Source of the DNA: Mycobacterium sp. SMC-8
GTDB taxonomy: Bacteria > Actinomycetota > Actinomycetes > Mycobacteriales > Mycobacteriaceae
Direction of reading: 5' to 3'
Assembly: GCF_025263565.1 (NCBI RefSeq)
Contig: NZ_CP079868.1
Span: 1-64,000, forward strand
DNA length: 64,000 bases
Made by a program: the position numbers and the translations under genes. Shown here piece after piece: positions 18,831 through 27,188 of the stretch (its first letter is position 1; every line of letters starts with the position of its first letter). The notes beneath the pieces are model-generated. The model saw nothing but the letters and a program-made list of their open reading frames with translations, did no database searches and had not been told where the DNA came from.

Positions 18831-20609
18831 CCCGAGTTGGGTCATTTGGCTTAGTGCCTTGAATTCTCGGCGTTCAGTGCGTTGAGGATTGCGTTGACCT
18901 CGGTGTTTAGGGCTGGCGGGTAGGTGGCGATGACGCCGTTGAGGTCGATGGTGGCTGATCGCAGGGGTTTGAGGGTGCGTAGGAATCGGCGCAGTGACAG
19001 GCCGGTGCGGGTCTGGACTTCGCGGCTGACGGCCAGGGCGGTGAACACGATGGTCAGGTGGGCTTCGATGGCGTCGCGGGTGCGGGCGAACATGGGCCGG
19101 GCAGCGAGGTCGGATTTGGACATCCGGAAGGACGCCTCGACGTGCCAGAGGTCGTGGTAGCTGGCGACCACTTCGGTCGCGGGCATCAGTGCGGCGTCGA
19201 TGTTGGTGACGTAGCCCTTGAGCCCGACCAAGCGGCGGGCGCGCTGCAACGACGCCTCGTCAAATTCTTGGGAACCGTTGCAGTTCTTGATGAACCGCGG
19301 TACCCGCGCGGCTTTCTCGCCGGCGACGACCGCGCGGGCCTTGTTCTCCTGCAGGTTGAGCGTCTTGGTGTCGCGCACCGCGCGTTTGGTCGAGTACGCC
19401 CACACCGCCCGCCAGGACTTGGTGTGGGTCGCCGGATCCCAGACGGGCTCGGCTTTGCGCTTGGGGTCGCTGGTCTTGGTCGCGGTGCCGCGTCGATCGC
19501 GTGGGGTGATGGTGTCGATGATCTGGCCATCGGTGAAGAAGTCGCCGTGCCAATGGAAGTGCGAGGCCAGATCGTTGGGCGCTTTGGTAACCCTCGATCC
19601 GACGATGAACCGCAACCCTGCCTCATCAAGTTCGCGCAGATTGCCGCTGGCCAGCATGCCCGCATCAGCGACGACGACAATGTCGGTGATCTCGTGGCGG
19701 GCTTGGAATGCCTTCACGATCGGCACGATCGTCAGAGTTTCGGCCTTGTTTCCTTCGAAACAGCCGATTTCCAAGGGGAATCCGCACCGATCGACCAGCA
19801 GCCCGACCACGATCTGCGGGTCCACTCGGCGTTCCTTGGAGTACCCCACGCGGCGTAGGTCGTCTTCCTTGTCGGCCTCGAAATACAGGGTCGTGACGTC
19901 GTAAAGCACCAGGCTGACATCACCGGCGGTGCGGGCGTGGGCGAAACACGCTGCGGCGATCTGGTCGCGGTAACCACCACCGCGGGCACGGCGCAGGGTG
20001 CGCTTGCGGGTCGACAGTGACGCTGAGGTACGTCCCAGCTCGGCGAGGACCCGATCGGCGTCGAGCAGGCTGGTCGGCTCGACCACCCGGGCGATGACCA
20101 GGTCACGGAAGACCTCATCGCCGACCGCGTCGTCGAACCCCAGGCTGGCATACACCTGCGCCAGGGCGTCATACAGCAGCCCGCTGCAGCTCTTGAGCAC
20201 CCGCGGCCGCACCACCAACTCCCGTACTGCGGATTCTCCAGCATCCTCGGTGAACAGCATGCCAGCTGGCGGTGGAACCATATGGGCCCGAACGGCTTTC
20301 GGCGTGATCCCCAGATCCAACTCGCCTTGGGTGTCATCGGCCAACAGCCGGCGGGCCTCCTCGAGCAGCAGACCCAGCTCGGCGTCATCACGCGCAGAGC
20401 CCACATGGCGCACGATCCGGCGGCGGCCATCGACGGATTCGGCGATCTGGACCGCGGTCGCGCCCGAGGCCGTGCGCACCCGCCGAATCCACACCATCCA
20501 GGCAGCCTACTGACCCAAATTAGTGCCTAGCAGGGGCACTAAGCGGAGACATCACCGCAGCTCAAGACACCGCCACCCTACAAAACTGACCAAAGTGACC
20601 CAACTCAGG
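18831..20609 (-). mobile_element. IS1634/IS1549-like element, copy B, 1,779 bp
   Basis: Inverted repeats CCCGAGTTGGGTCA (18831) and, complementary, CCTGAGTTGGGTCA (20609) bound one intact transposase gene. A perfect 45-bp direct duplication flanks it. Copy A of the same element has a ~533-bp duplication. Such long and variable duplications are described for IS1634 and IS1549. Confidence 0.92.
18851..20497 (-). CDS. IS1634-like transposase, intact
   Basis: This 548-aa DDE transposase of the IS4-related IS1634 family has LYDVTTLYFEADKEDD with the first Asp, DIVVVADAGMLASGN with the second, and WHVEASFRMSKSDLAARP with the Glu. A large beta-strand insertion lies between the second Asp and the Glu, as in this family. 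The ATG at 20497 follows the element's inner left end. The gene has no frameshift, unlike copy A, so this copy may be active. Confidence 0.93.
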   Translation of the reverse strand: MVWIRRVRTASGATAVQIAESVDGRRRIVRHVGSARDDAELGLLLEEARRLLADDTQGELDLGITPKAVRAHMVPPPAGMLFTEDAGESAVRELVVRPRVLKSCSGLLYDALAQVYASLGFDDAVGDEVFRDLVIARVVEPTSLLDADRVLAELGRTSASLSTRKRTLRRARGGGYRDQIAAACFAHARTAGDVSLVLYDVTTLYFEADKEDDLRRVGYSKERRVDPQIVVGLLVDRCGFPLEIGCFEGNKAETLTIVPIVKAFQARHEITDIVVVADAGMLASGNLRELDEAGLRFIVGSRVTKAPNDLASHFHWHGDFFTDGQIIDTITPRDRRGTATKTSDPKRKAEPVWDPATHTKSWRAVWAYSTKRAVRDTKTLNLQENKARAVVAGEKAARVPRFIKNCNGSQEFDEASLQRARRLVGLKGYVTNIDAALMPATEVVASYHDLWHVEASFRMSKSDLAARPMFARTRDAIEAHLTIVFTALAVSREVQTRTGLSLRRFLRTLKPLRSATIDLNGVIATYPPALNTEVNAILNALNAENSRH

Positions 20610-20654
20610 TCAGGTGGTCCCATCACCCTGGCAAGCGACACTCGCACCGCCTGG
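20610..20654. repeat. Right copy of the 45-bp duplication of IS1634-like copy B
   Basis: Identical to 18786-18830. The last 10 bases (20645-20654) belong to the host gene and give the correct frame of the SEC-C C-terminus. Confidence 0.92.
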
Positions 20655-20872
20655 AGAAGTCGTCTATATCGGACCGCTGGTGGCAGATGGCGGCGCCCGG
20701 AGGTCTTGGGGTGGGTGGCCTCGTGGTCGGTTCCTTCTCAGGCGGGTTGCCCGCGATGTTTGGGGCGACGCTAGGGGTGCTAGCCGGCGTCGCGCCGTAT
20801 CTTGGCGCTCGTGCTAACGCTCGACGCGATGCAGCGCATCTATTTTTGACGGCACGGCGCAAGGCACGGTAG
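20645..20872 (+). pseudogene. C-terminal fragment of the SEC-C protein with a membrane-like segment
   Basis: These 75 codons continue ...LDATS with HRLEKSSISDRWWQMAA and end in LFLTARRKAR. Residues in the middle (GVGGLVVGSFSGG, then AMFGATLGVLAGVAPYLG) form one or two hydrophobic Gly/Ala-rich stretches that could span or associate with the membrane. This makes the original product a SEC-C-tipped protein with a possible C-terminal membrane anchor. Read alone it mimics a 61-aa protein starting at 20687. Confidence 0.7.
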
Positions 20873-21029
20873 AACAAGCCCGCTCGCCACGAAGAACACC
20901 GGAATCAGTCACGCCACGGCAACGCGGACCAAGGCCGTGCCCCTTTCAGTCTCGGCCAAGCTATGCAACGAACCCATTTCTAGTGGAAGTTTGTAGTCTT
21001 CTTATTTTGATTATCTCCACCTTCGCTCC

Positions 21030-21830
21030 TTAGTTTTTTGTAAGCCGCGGTAGTAGCGGTGTCCAGACGCTACTGCCTTTCCAAATGCACGTCAGTGTCG
21101 CCGTCGGGGTGTTAAATGATCCAACAAGAAGTAGCGCGTCGTTGCCATATCCGAGCGCACGCTCTTCACTTACGGCCTCCGACTTTCCGGACTCCATGAT
21201 GGCTTTAGCGCCTTGGATACGGCAGAAGTCGATTAACCTAGAGCGCTTTCCCTCATCCGGGATAATAGCCGGTGAGTGAAGAGACGGAATATCTGTGTTG
21301 TAGATGTGAGTTTTCAAGTTTTCAAAGCCCAGTGCTGCGGCTCGATTGCTCAGGCTGTCGGCGCCCTCTTGTTTCCCATTTGCAAAAAGGATCGTAATAT
21401 CAGCTTTGAGCAGTTCAGGGCGTACTCGGGACGGCAGTGGCTCGACCCTACTTTGATTAAGGTCCTGCGTGCTCGCCGCTCCTAGCCAGTTCTCAAGTAT
21501 TTCTATACCTGCACTACCGCGTCCGACATAGTCATCGATCATAATGATGGGCTGATCCATGAAAACCGCGTCAGTGATAGGTTTGAGTTCGAAGTCAAAT
21601 CTGCTGCCCAGATCCCGCACCATGTATGTTAGGACGCTGGACGAGTCTTTTGGCTGCCCGAAAGGGACCAAGATCGATGGGCCGCGTTCGCTGTCCTGTT
21701 GAAGGTACTCTTCGAGGGCACTATTGAGGTACGACCGATTGATGTGCCGGACTCCTCCAACATGCAGAGCGCGCTCTCGGCAAGCTCATCTGTAGGGAAC
21801 TGCTTTATCCAATTCGCTACCCGGTCGGGT
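21030..21830 (-). pseudogene. PRTase-CE-like domain, frameshifted, possibly fused to the upstream HD protein
   Basis: The segment begins RILLTPDRVANWIKQFPTDE, shifts frame near 21750, and continues VRHINRSYLNSALEEYLQQD and on to the stop at 21030. The stretch PIIMIDDYVGRGSAGIEILE matches the phosphoribosyl-pyrophosphate-loop style motif (hydrophobics-DD-x-GxGs) of phosphoribosyltransferase-like PRTase-CE domains found in conflict systems. No start codon fits the N-terminal segment. One extra G in the G4 run near 21835 would fuse it to the HD protein. I infer either a ~900-aa HD-PRTase fusion or a coupled pair. Function is unproven. Confidence 0.6.
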
Positions 21831-23787
21831 GTAAGGAGGATTCTGTACGCGCCTCCCCGCTAGCATCGGTAGTTAGCGGCCCCTGGTAACCGCCAAGATT
21901 TTCGACTATTAGTGCCCTTAGTCTCGCTGCAGCGTTTGCTAGCGTTAACACATTTGGCGTCGGACGCAGGTCGTGAGGCTTTCCGTCGTACCATCCATTA
22001 CTAGCCAGAGTGCGCCTGCTCACCTCCAGCGCTGCTGCATCTTGCTTGGCGAACGCGAGCATCGTTCGAGGTACGCGTAGCCCGAACTCCCGGCGTACAA
22101 CGCTTTCGGCTGCGAGGTACATCGAACGGCGAATTTCTCGCGGGCAGAAGATAAGACCTAGATCCCGTGTTGCAACATACGAGTTAGACCACAGGTCGGT
22201 CTCGGCGTACTCGTCACGAGCTTGGCGCAGCTCTTCTTCAGAGGATCCGATCAACCACGCATGGCCTATCTGCCCGACCTTTCCAGTACCGTCCGTGGTC
22301 CGAGGTGCACTCATCCAAACGTATGGAATGACGTCGCCCTCGGGGACGACGCTGTTGGGTGGGGGTTCTCCTATAAGGCTTGCTATCTCGGCGGCTTCAG
22401 TGACAATCAGTCGGATGAGGTCAAGTCGGCGGCGTGGGTCCTCAATCGTCGCTTTCAACTTCTGGGTCGCAGCTGGTCGGCCGGCATCTGCCCTGTGGGG
22501 ATCCAGCGGCATCCGTTCGCTGAAGGCGAAGCACCGCGAAAGCAACTCGCGGCGGCGCAGGCGCTCCGCAAGATCGACCGCAGTCCGTATGTGCCTAGCG
22601 ATCGTGTTGTCCTGGATCTGATCCTCGTCCAGATCCAAGAGGTCCTGAGCTGAGCGAACCGTCAAACCCAACAATTCTTCGTCGCAGACGCGGAAGGGAA
22701 GCATGGCAGCCGGCGAGCCGGCGACTTGTAACAGTTGGTCGAAGATGCCAGCAACCATTGCCTCGGCGGCCCGTACCTTTTGGTGCCGATAAACTTTATC
22801 GAACATCAGCGTCCGAGCTAACGACAGCTCATCTAGAGTGCGTGCTCCTGATCGAGCAATTCCTGTCATCACGTAGCTGTGATTTTGTCTCACCGTTGCA
22901 CCTATAGGCGCAGGCAACTCGGACTGGCCTAAGCGTCGAGAACGAACCTTTTGAATCAGCCTTGGTATATCCGTCACAACGGGCAATCCACACATCATGG
23001 CGTCGCGCGACATGTAGTCGAGTTTGTCAGCGTCGAAGGGCCCACTTATGAGCTCGTGTATCAGAGGGTACTCGTCGTCAATCGCTTGACCGACAATCAG
23101 ACGCGGTAGTTTGGTTTGGTACTCCTTAATCTTGTCCACTTGCGATTGGCCCTGGCGTATGACGGGGAGGCCATCCGGGACTAACTCAGCCGCTGTTGTC
23201 AGCATTCTTCCGAATGCCGGCGAGCCCAGCAAAAAGTAGGACGCGATTTCGCCAAGATTGCGAACTTTCTGATCTTCAAGGTAGTCCGTGAATGCTAAGC
23301 GTATATCAGCGCATGTTGCGTCGTTGTCTAGAGCGTTCTCGGACACATGGGACATCACGCCGTGGCCAGTGTCATGACATATGGCCGCCAGACGAAGGAT
23401 TGCAATATGCCAATCGTCTAGGCGATTGTGTTCCCGTTGGCCGGGGGCGTTGACCGAATGACGTTCGAGCGACTCCGCCAGTTGGCTGACTTGATGAGAC
23501 ACCCCGAGGCCATGTTCAAATCGAGTATGCACCGCTCCCGGATAGACCAGATGCGCGACTCCTAGCTGCCGAATGCGCCGTAACCGCTGTAGTAACGGAC
23601 TATCTAAGACCAGTACCTCAAAAGCGTTCACATACAGCGTTCCCCAGACGGGGTCATTAAATTCTTTCGCATTTGGTGCAGGTTTCGCAGACGCCAAACG
23701 CTCCACGTATGTGGCAAGAAGCTGTTCAGCCAAGGCCTCTATGTTGGCCTTATAGTCGGCCAGCACATCGGCAATCTGTGACGACAT
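21817..23787 (-). CDS. HD-domain phosphohydrolase, dNTPase/SAMHD1-like
   Basis: This 656-aa protein has the HD superfamily metal site: HTRFEHGLGVSH (His92), then AAICHDTGHGVMSH (His138-Asp139), and the later SGPFDADKLDYMSRDAMM typical of dGTPase/SAMHD1-like members, with a further Asp. Family members hydrolyse (d)NTPs or other nucleotides. The last ~200 residues are not recognised. It follows the 144-aa gene with a 46-base gap in the same direction, and the PRTase-CE-like segment follows with no gap. The C-terminus ...TESSLHPTG may come from an indel. Confidence 0.75.
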   Translation of the reverse strand: MSSQIADVLADYKANIEALAEQLLATYVERLASAKPAPNAKEFNDPVWGTLYVNAFEVLVLDSPLLQRLRRIRQLGVAHLVYPGAVHTRFEHGLGVSHQVSQLAESLERHSVNAPGQREHNRLDDWHIAILRLAAICHDTGHGVMSHVSENALDNDATCADIRLAFTDYLEDQKVRNLGEIASYFLLGSPAFGRMLTTAAELVPDGLPVIRQGQSQVDKIKEYQTKLPRLIVGQAIDDEYPLIHELISGPFDADKLDYMSRDAMMCGLPVVTDIPRLIQKVRSRRLGQSELPAPIGATVRQNHSYVMTGIARSGARTLDELSLARTLMFDKVYRHQKVRAAEAMVAGIFDQLLQVAGSPAAMLPFRVCDEELLGLTVRSAQDLLDLDEDQIQDNTIARHIRTAVDLAERLRRRELLSRCFAFSERMPLDPHRADAGRPAATQKLKATIEDPRRRLDLIRLIVTEAAEIASLIGEPPPNSVVPEGDVIPYVWMSAPRTTDGTGKVGQIGHAWLIGSSEEELRQARDEYAETDLWSNSYVATRDLGLIFCPREIRRSMYLAAESVVRREFGLRVPRTMLAFAKQDAAALEVSRRTLASNGWYDGKPHDLRPTPNVLTLANAAARLRALIVENLGGYQGPLTTDASGEARTESSLHPTG

Positions 23788-23833
23788 AGCGCGAGGCTAC
23801 CGGCCTAGCGGTTAATGTTCTGGCAGACGTGCT

Positions 23834-24268
23834 CTACTGACTGCTACGGACGTGCTTGCGAACCACCCACGCATAGTCGGACAGGAAGTCGTCTGCGAGA
23901 GCTTCTGCCAATGCAGCCCCACCTGGAAGCTGTGCGGCCAAGAGTCCTGCTTCTTTACAGTTAAGTTTGATCCGCAGATTTTGGTATTCAGGGTCGTCAA
24001 GGGCGATCAAGTCGCTCTGGGCTGCTTGACTCAGCGCCTCTCTGACGACGGGTGAGTCCCCGTAGATTTTGTCGAGGTATACACGGAATCGTAGATCGAT
24101 CGAATGAGCAGGCGCATGCTTGTAGCGAAGAAGATCGAACACTCGTTTTGCTGCACTGTCGAACTCCGTTCCGCGGATGCTCAGAGCTTCCACGTCGCGG
24201 AGTGCCAGACCGGCGAGCAGCGTCGCGATGAAGCCGTCGGCGCGCATCTCAGTCGCGGTCGAGCTCAT
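23834..24268 (-). CDS. Hypothetical protein, 144 aa, first gene of the HD/PRTase operon
   Basis: This mostly helical acidic protein contains AAKRVFDLLRYKHAPAHSID, has no known motif and no signal peptide. A GGAGG-type ribosome-binding site lies a short distance upstream of the start at 24268. It is the first gene of the minus-strand operon with the HD protein. By position it may be a regulator or partner of the HD hydrolase, but nothing in the sequence proves it. Confidence 0.65.
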   Translation of the reverse strand: MSSTATEMRADGFIATLLAGLALRDVEALSIRGTEFDSAAKRVFDLLRYKHAPAHSIDLRFRVYLDKIYGDSPVVREALSQAAQSDLIALDDPEYQNLRIKLNCKEAGLLAAQLPGGAALAEALADDFLSDYAWVVRKHVRSSQ

Positions 24269-24622
24269 TCAGTGCCTCCATCCTCGCACACATGTTCTAT
24301 AAATGAACTATGCACAATTTCGACGCTCTGTCAAGCTGCGCTGCTCCACAGGGCTAGCCTAGTCGAAAGTCTGTTGCGCCGTCCTGCGTTGCGTGTGGCG
24401 TGTTGGCATCTGTGGGATGTCTTCCGCGTCACCTCGCGGCCCACTGTAGGGCCGTGGTCCGACAACTCGTGAGCTGAACTTCCGACCGCGTGGGGCACCC
24501 GACGGGGGCCTGACACACGGCAAACAAGTGGCGGATACAACCCAGCCGCGCCCAAGCATGGAAGAGGTCGGACATTGAGATTACAAGCACCACCCAGAGT
24601 GGGCCGAGGCCACCTGACACCA
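24269..24622. other. Intergenic region upstream of the HD operon
   Basis: No convincing gene is visible on either strand. The part next to 24268 is AT-richer than its surroundings (TATAAATGAACTATGCACAA region at 24299-24318) and probably holds the operon promoter, read leftward. I could not fix -35 and -10 boxes with normal spacing. Confidence 0.4.
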
Positions 24623-24784
24623 CTAGTCCTGCGTTGCTCGCTGATCAGCTCGATAAGCGCAATCGTCAGCAAGCATCTGCTGGCGGATCTGGGTGACGCG
24701 TTCCGCGCGCTCGGGATCGGCTAGAACTCGATCGAGGTAGGCACTCCCGCGGTCTTGGAACTCCATTGCTGGTTGCCTTTCCAT
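24623..24784 (-). CDS. Small hypothetical protein, 53 aa
   Basis: Starts at the ATG at 24784 behind AAAGGGTGG, a fair ribosome-binding site. The sequence (FQDRGSAYLDRVLADPERAE...) is helical and charged, resembling the N-terminal arm of some antitoxins or XRE proteins, but it lacks the DNA-binding part. It may be a truncated gene. No partner toxin is visible nearby. Confidence 0.4.
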   Translation of the reverse strand: MERQPAMEFQDRGSAYLDRVLADPERAERVTQIRQQMLADDCAYRADQRATQD

Positions 24785-24994
24785 GGCGAGCCCACCCTTT
24801 CGCGTGCCGCCGGGGGCGAGGCGTATCCCATAGCATCGTTTCTCCACGCCGCCCTCTGTGCAAGCTCTTGATGTTGACGTCCATGAGTAGCGGCCTACGC
24901 GACACAGCAATGTCGTAGATGGGAAGGCGTCCAGATGACAGACCAATCGGCCGAGCGGGCCTCCGAGAAGTCAGACGATGACCTGCGTCAACGT

Positions 24995-25180
24995 TCAGAC
25001 GTGGATGGACACACTCGTGGGCTGGCCGTTGAGCATCTCGATAGGGCGGCTACGGCTGCGGCCGATGTCGATGATCCGGCGATCATGGACGGCGCGTGGC
25101 GATAGCACGGTGTGACGTGTTGCTCGCCATAGTGCTTCGTCCTGCAAATCGGTGAGGCGACGGCAGTCTTGTTTTTCCAT
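24995..25180 (-). CDS. Possible small protein, 61 aa
   Basis: The frame from ATG 25180 has codon use close to that of real genes here and ends ...RPIEMLNGQPTSVSIHV. There is no recognisable motif. Part of the frame could be a remnant of a longer gene. Little supports it beyond composition. Confidence 0.25.
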   Translation of the reverse strand: MEKQDCRRLTDLQDEALWRATRHTVLSPRAVHDRRIIDIGRSRSRPIEMLNGQPTSVSIHV

Positions 25181-25528
25181 GGCGTAGGCATCCGAGTGCG
25201 TCTTTTAAATCGTCGCGACCACAGCCTACGCGTAGACGACACGCCGAAGGACGATTCTTTCTGTCGAAGGCACAGATGCCGTGCAGCGCGCACAAGCAGT
25301 CAATCCACAAAAACGCGCATGAAAGATCTTTGCGCACAACGCTTTTACCTATGTCGGCACTCGAAATTTGGATGCCGATATAGAACCCAAAGCTATTGAG
25401 AAGCAACGGATTACAGTGCCGATCGATATTGCCGGAAACGGGTGTAGCCAATGTTCGGCTATATTCGCGCCACGAGATCTTCGGCCTCCTCCGGAGTGAT
25501 CCGGACCTCCACAGCAGAGGTGGTTTCC
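25181..25528. other. Intergenic region with no supported gene
   Basis: This is lower-GC DNA with several short overlapping frames, none with a good start, ribosome-binding site or consistent codon use. I see no repeat or RNA structure here. Confidence 0.4.
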
Positions 25529-25807
25529 ATGGCTCGACCGGTAATGAAACGCCGCGAGCGCGTGCGCGTGGAGTTCAGCTTAACCCCCGAGCTGGCCGCC
25601 CGAATCTATGACTACGCCGATGCCCAAGGTCTGACGCTGTCCCAGACGGGGAGCGTCTTCTCGCCGGAGCACTGCCTGACCAAACAGATACCTGTTTCGC
25701 GCAGTGCTCTGCCGCGGACTCGCCGGCACCGGCAGACGGGGCGTAGAAGCGCCGCTTCAATGGACCGCTGCACGACGACCACAATCAAGGGAAGGACGCC
25801 CGAATAG
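25529..25807 (+). pseudogene. Ribbon-helix-helix-type protein at the head of element X, probably truncated
   Basis: Residues 9-41 (RERVRVEFSLTPELAARIYD...) are a beta-strand followed by helices, as in CopG/Arc-type repressors. They align with the 59-aa protein at 53672 that heads the related element Y. After SQTG the sequence changes to low-quality, Arg/Thr-rich residues, which suggests a frameshift just before the conserved second helix. The likely role is a small DNA-binding regulator of the element. Confidence 0.5.
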
Positions 25808-25882
25808 GTAGCTCTTAGAACGGTCTCGCGCCGAAACGCGAACATTCACCTTTCTCGGCTGTGCCGAGCCCAGAAATGCCAA

Positions 25883-25904
25883 AAGCTGGGGGGCAACCCA
25901 GCTT
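25883..25904. promoter_or_regulatory. Leader hairpin of element X
   Basis: Perfect 8-base arms AAGCTGGG and CCCAGCTT with a 6-base loop, about 210 bases upstream of the recombinase-like gene. The 307-base stretch 25808-26114 holds this and no gene. Element Y has a comparable hairpin at 53956-53972, so structured leaders may be a common trait. Confidence 0.4.
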
Positions 25905-26114
25905 CGGCGTTCATCAAGAGTCTCTCGGCTCTAGACCCCTCAAGGAGGGATAGGTGTATTCCACCGTGCACGAACAAACCTGTCAACCGTCCACGCCGGA
26001 TTGCCTCGACCGAATCCTGGGGCCGAGGTTGCTAGGCGCGAAGACGCCCTACCGAAACCGTGCAGGCCGACCAGCTTGCGACCGTTGGTCAATCGGGGCG
26101 AGGACGGCCCGCTG

Positions 26115-27188
26115 ATGGCGCGGTTCAAGAAGATGACCATCGCGGCCAGCCCACCGGTCAGCCCTCAGGCGGCTGCTCACGGTCCCGCCGCGGAGTCAGC
26201 GGCGCAAACAGCGATGCTCGTCGCTCAATCCGCGGTGAGGCAGCTTCCCGCGCTGCCACCGTCGGAGCATGACCGGCTGGCCACACTGCTGCGCCAGACC
26301 GTCGGTGCCGACGACCCGGAGGTGGCGCGCGCAGCGATCACGGCGGCCGCGACCCTGCGGTGCCAGGTGCCGTTCACCAGCGCCGAACAAGACCGCAAAG
26401 ATGTCGGACACGTCGCGCGATTCTTGGTGTGGGCGGCGTTCGGCGATGTGGTCGACCCGGTACGGGCGTTTACCAGGGCCAACGTCGACGAACACCTGGC
26501 CGCCACGGCCACCGCCAGCAAGCGATCCGCTGACCAACGCCGCTACATCCTGTACCGGACGGGCCGCCGTCTACATCCACAACAGTTCCCGCCCAGGATC
26601 GGCATGAACGCGTCGGCGCGGCATCGGCATCCGGTGGCTAGCCATGCCGAGATCGCGCGCCTGCGGACGCTGATCCCTCGGCTGCCGGCACGCCTATCGC
26701 AACGGACGCAAGCACTGCTAGACCTCAGCTACGGTGCAGGCGCCCGGCCGGCGGACTTCCGGAGCCTGCGCGGCACCGCGATCACGACCACCACCGTCGA
26801 CGGTCGTGCAGTCGCGGTTGTGGCGTTGCCGAATCTTGGCGGAGGTGTGCGCCAGGTGCCGGTCTGGGACCGCGAGATTGGTGCCCGGCTCGTGGGACTT
26901 GCGGCAGGCCTCGGCGACCGCCTCATCTTGGCCCCCCACGCCGTGGCCGCGGAACGCAACATCGTCAACCGAATCGGTGAGCAACTGCGCAACCACGGCC
27001 ACCCCAGCATCGACCCGATCGCGTTGCGCAATCGGTGGGTGCTGGATCTGGCCGAACGCATACCGGCAGTACTGCTGCAACAACTCGCCGACCTATGCGA
27101 ACTGCGAATCCTCGTCGATGAACGCAGCCTGGTGACACAGTACAAACTGCGCCACGCCATCACCATCCTCGACGAGGCGCGGCGATGA
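26115..27188 (+). CDS. Tyrosine-recombinase-like protein of element X, catalytic residues missing
   Basis: About 357 aa. An N-terminal helical core-binding-like region is followed by a segment like the integrase catalytic fold: DLSYGAGARPADFRSL (box I with its Arg), VALPNLGGGVRQVPV (beta strands), then IDPIALRNRWVLDLAERIPA in place of HxLRHT, and no GH(x)nY motif or obvious nucleophilic Tyr. The paralogue at 54145 has the same layout and the same missing residues, so this is a family trait. The ATG at 26115 is chosen because CTGATGGCGCG is conserved in both elements. It overlaps the next gene by ATGA. It is possibly a DNA-binding or target-recognition partner of the DDE protein. Confidence 0.6.
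   Translation: MARFKKMTIAASPPVSPQAAAHGPAAESAAQTAMLVAQSAVRQLPALPPSEHDRLATLLRQTVGADDPEVARAAITAAATLRCQVPFTSAEQDRKDVGHVARFLVWAAFGDVVDPVRAFTRANVDEHLAATATASKRSADQRRYILYRTGRRLHPQQFPPRIGMNASARHRHPVASHAEIARLRTLIPRLPARLSQRTQALLDLSYGAGARPADFRSLRGTAITTTTVDGRAVAVVALPNLGGGVRQVPVWDREIGARLVGLAAGLGDRLILAPHAVAAERNIVNRIGEQLRNHGHPSIDPIALRNRWVLDLAERIPAVLLQQLADLCELRILVDERSLVTQYKLRHAITILDEARR

Noticed and set aside
20687..20872. A separate 61-aa hydrophobic peptide gene
   Set aside because: The frame is continuous upstream with the SEC-C gene once IS21 C, IS1634 B and their duplications are removed, so it is the C-terminus of that gene.
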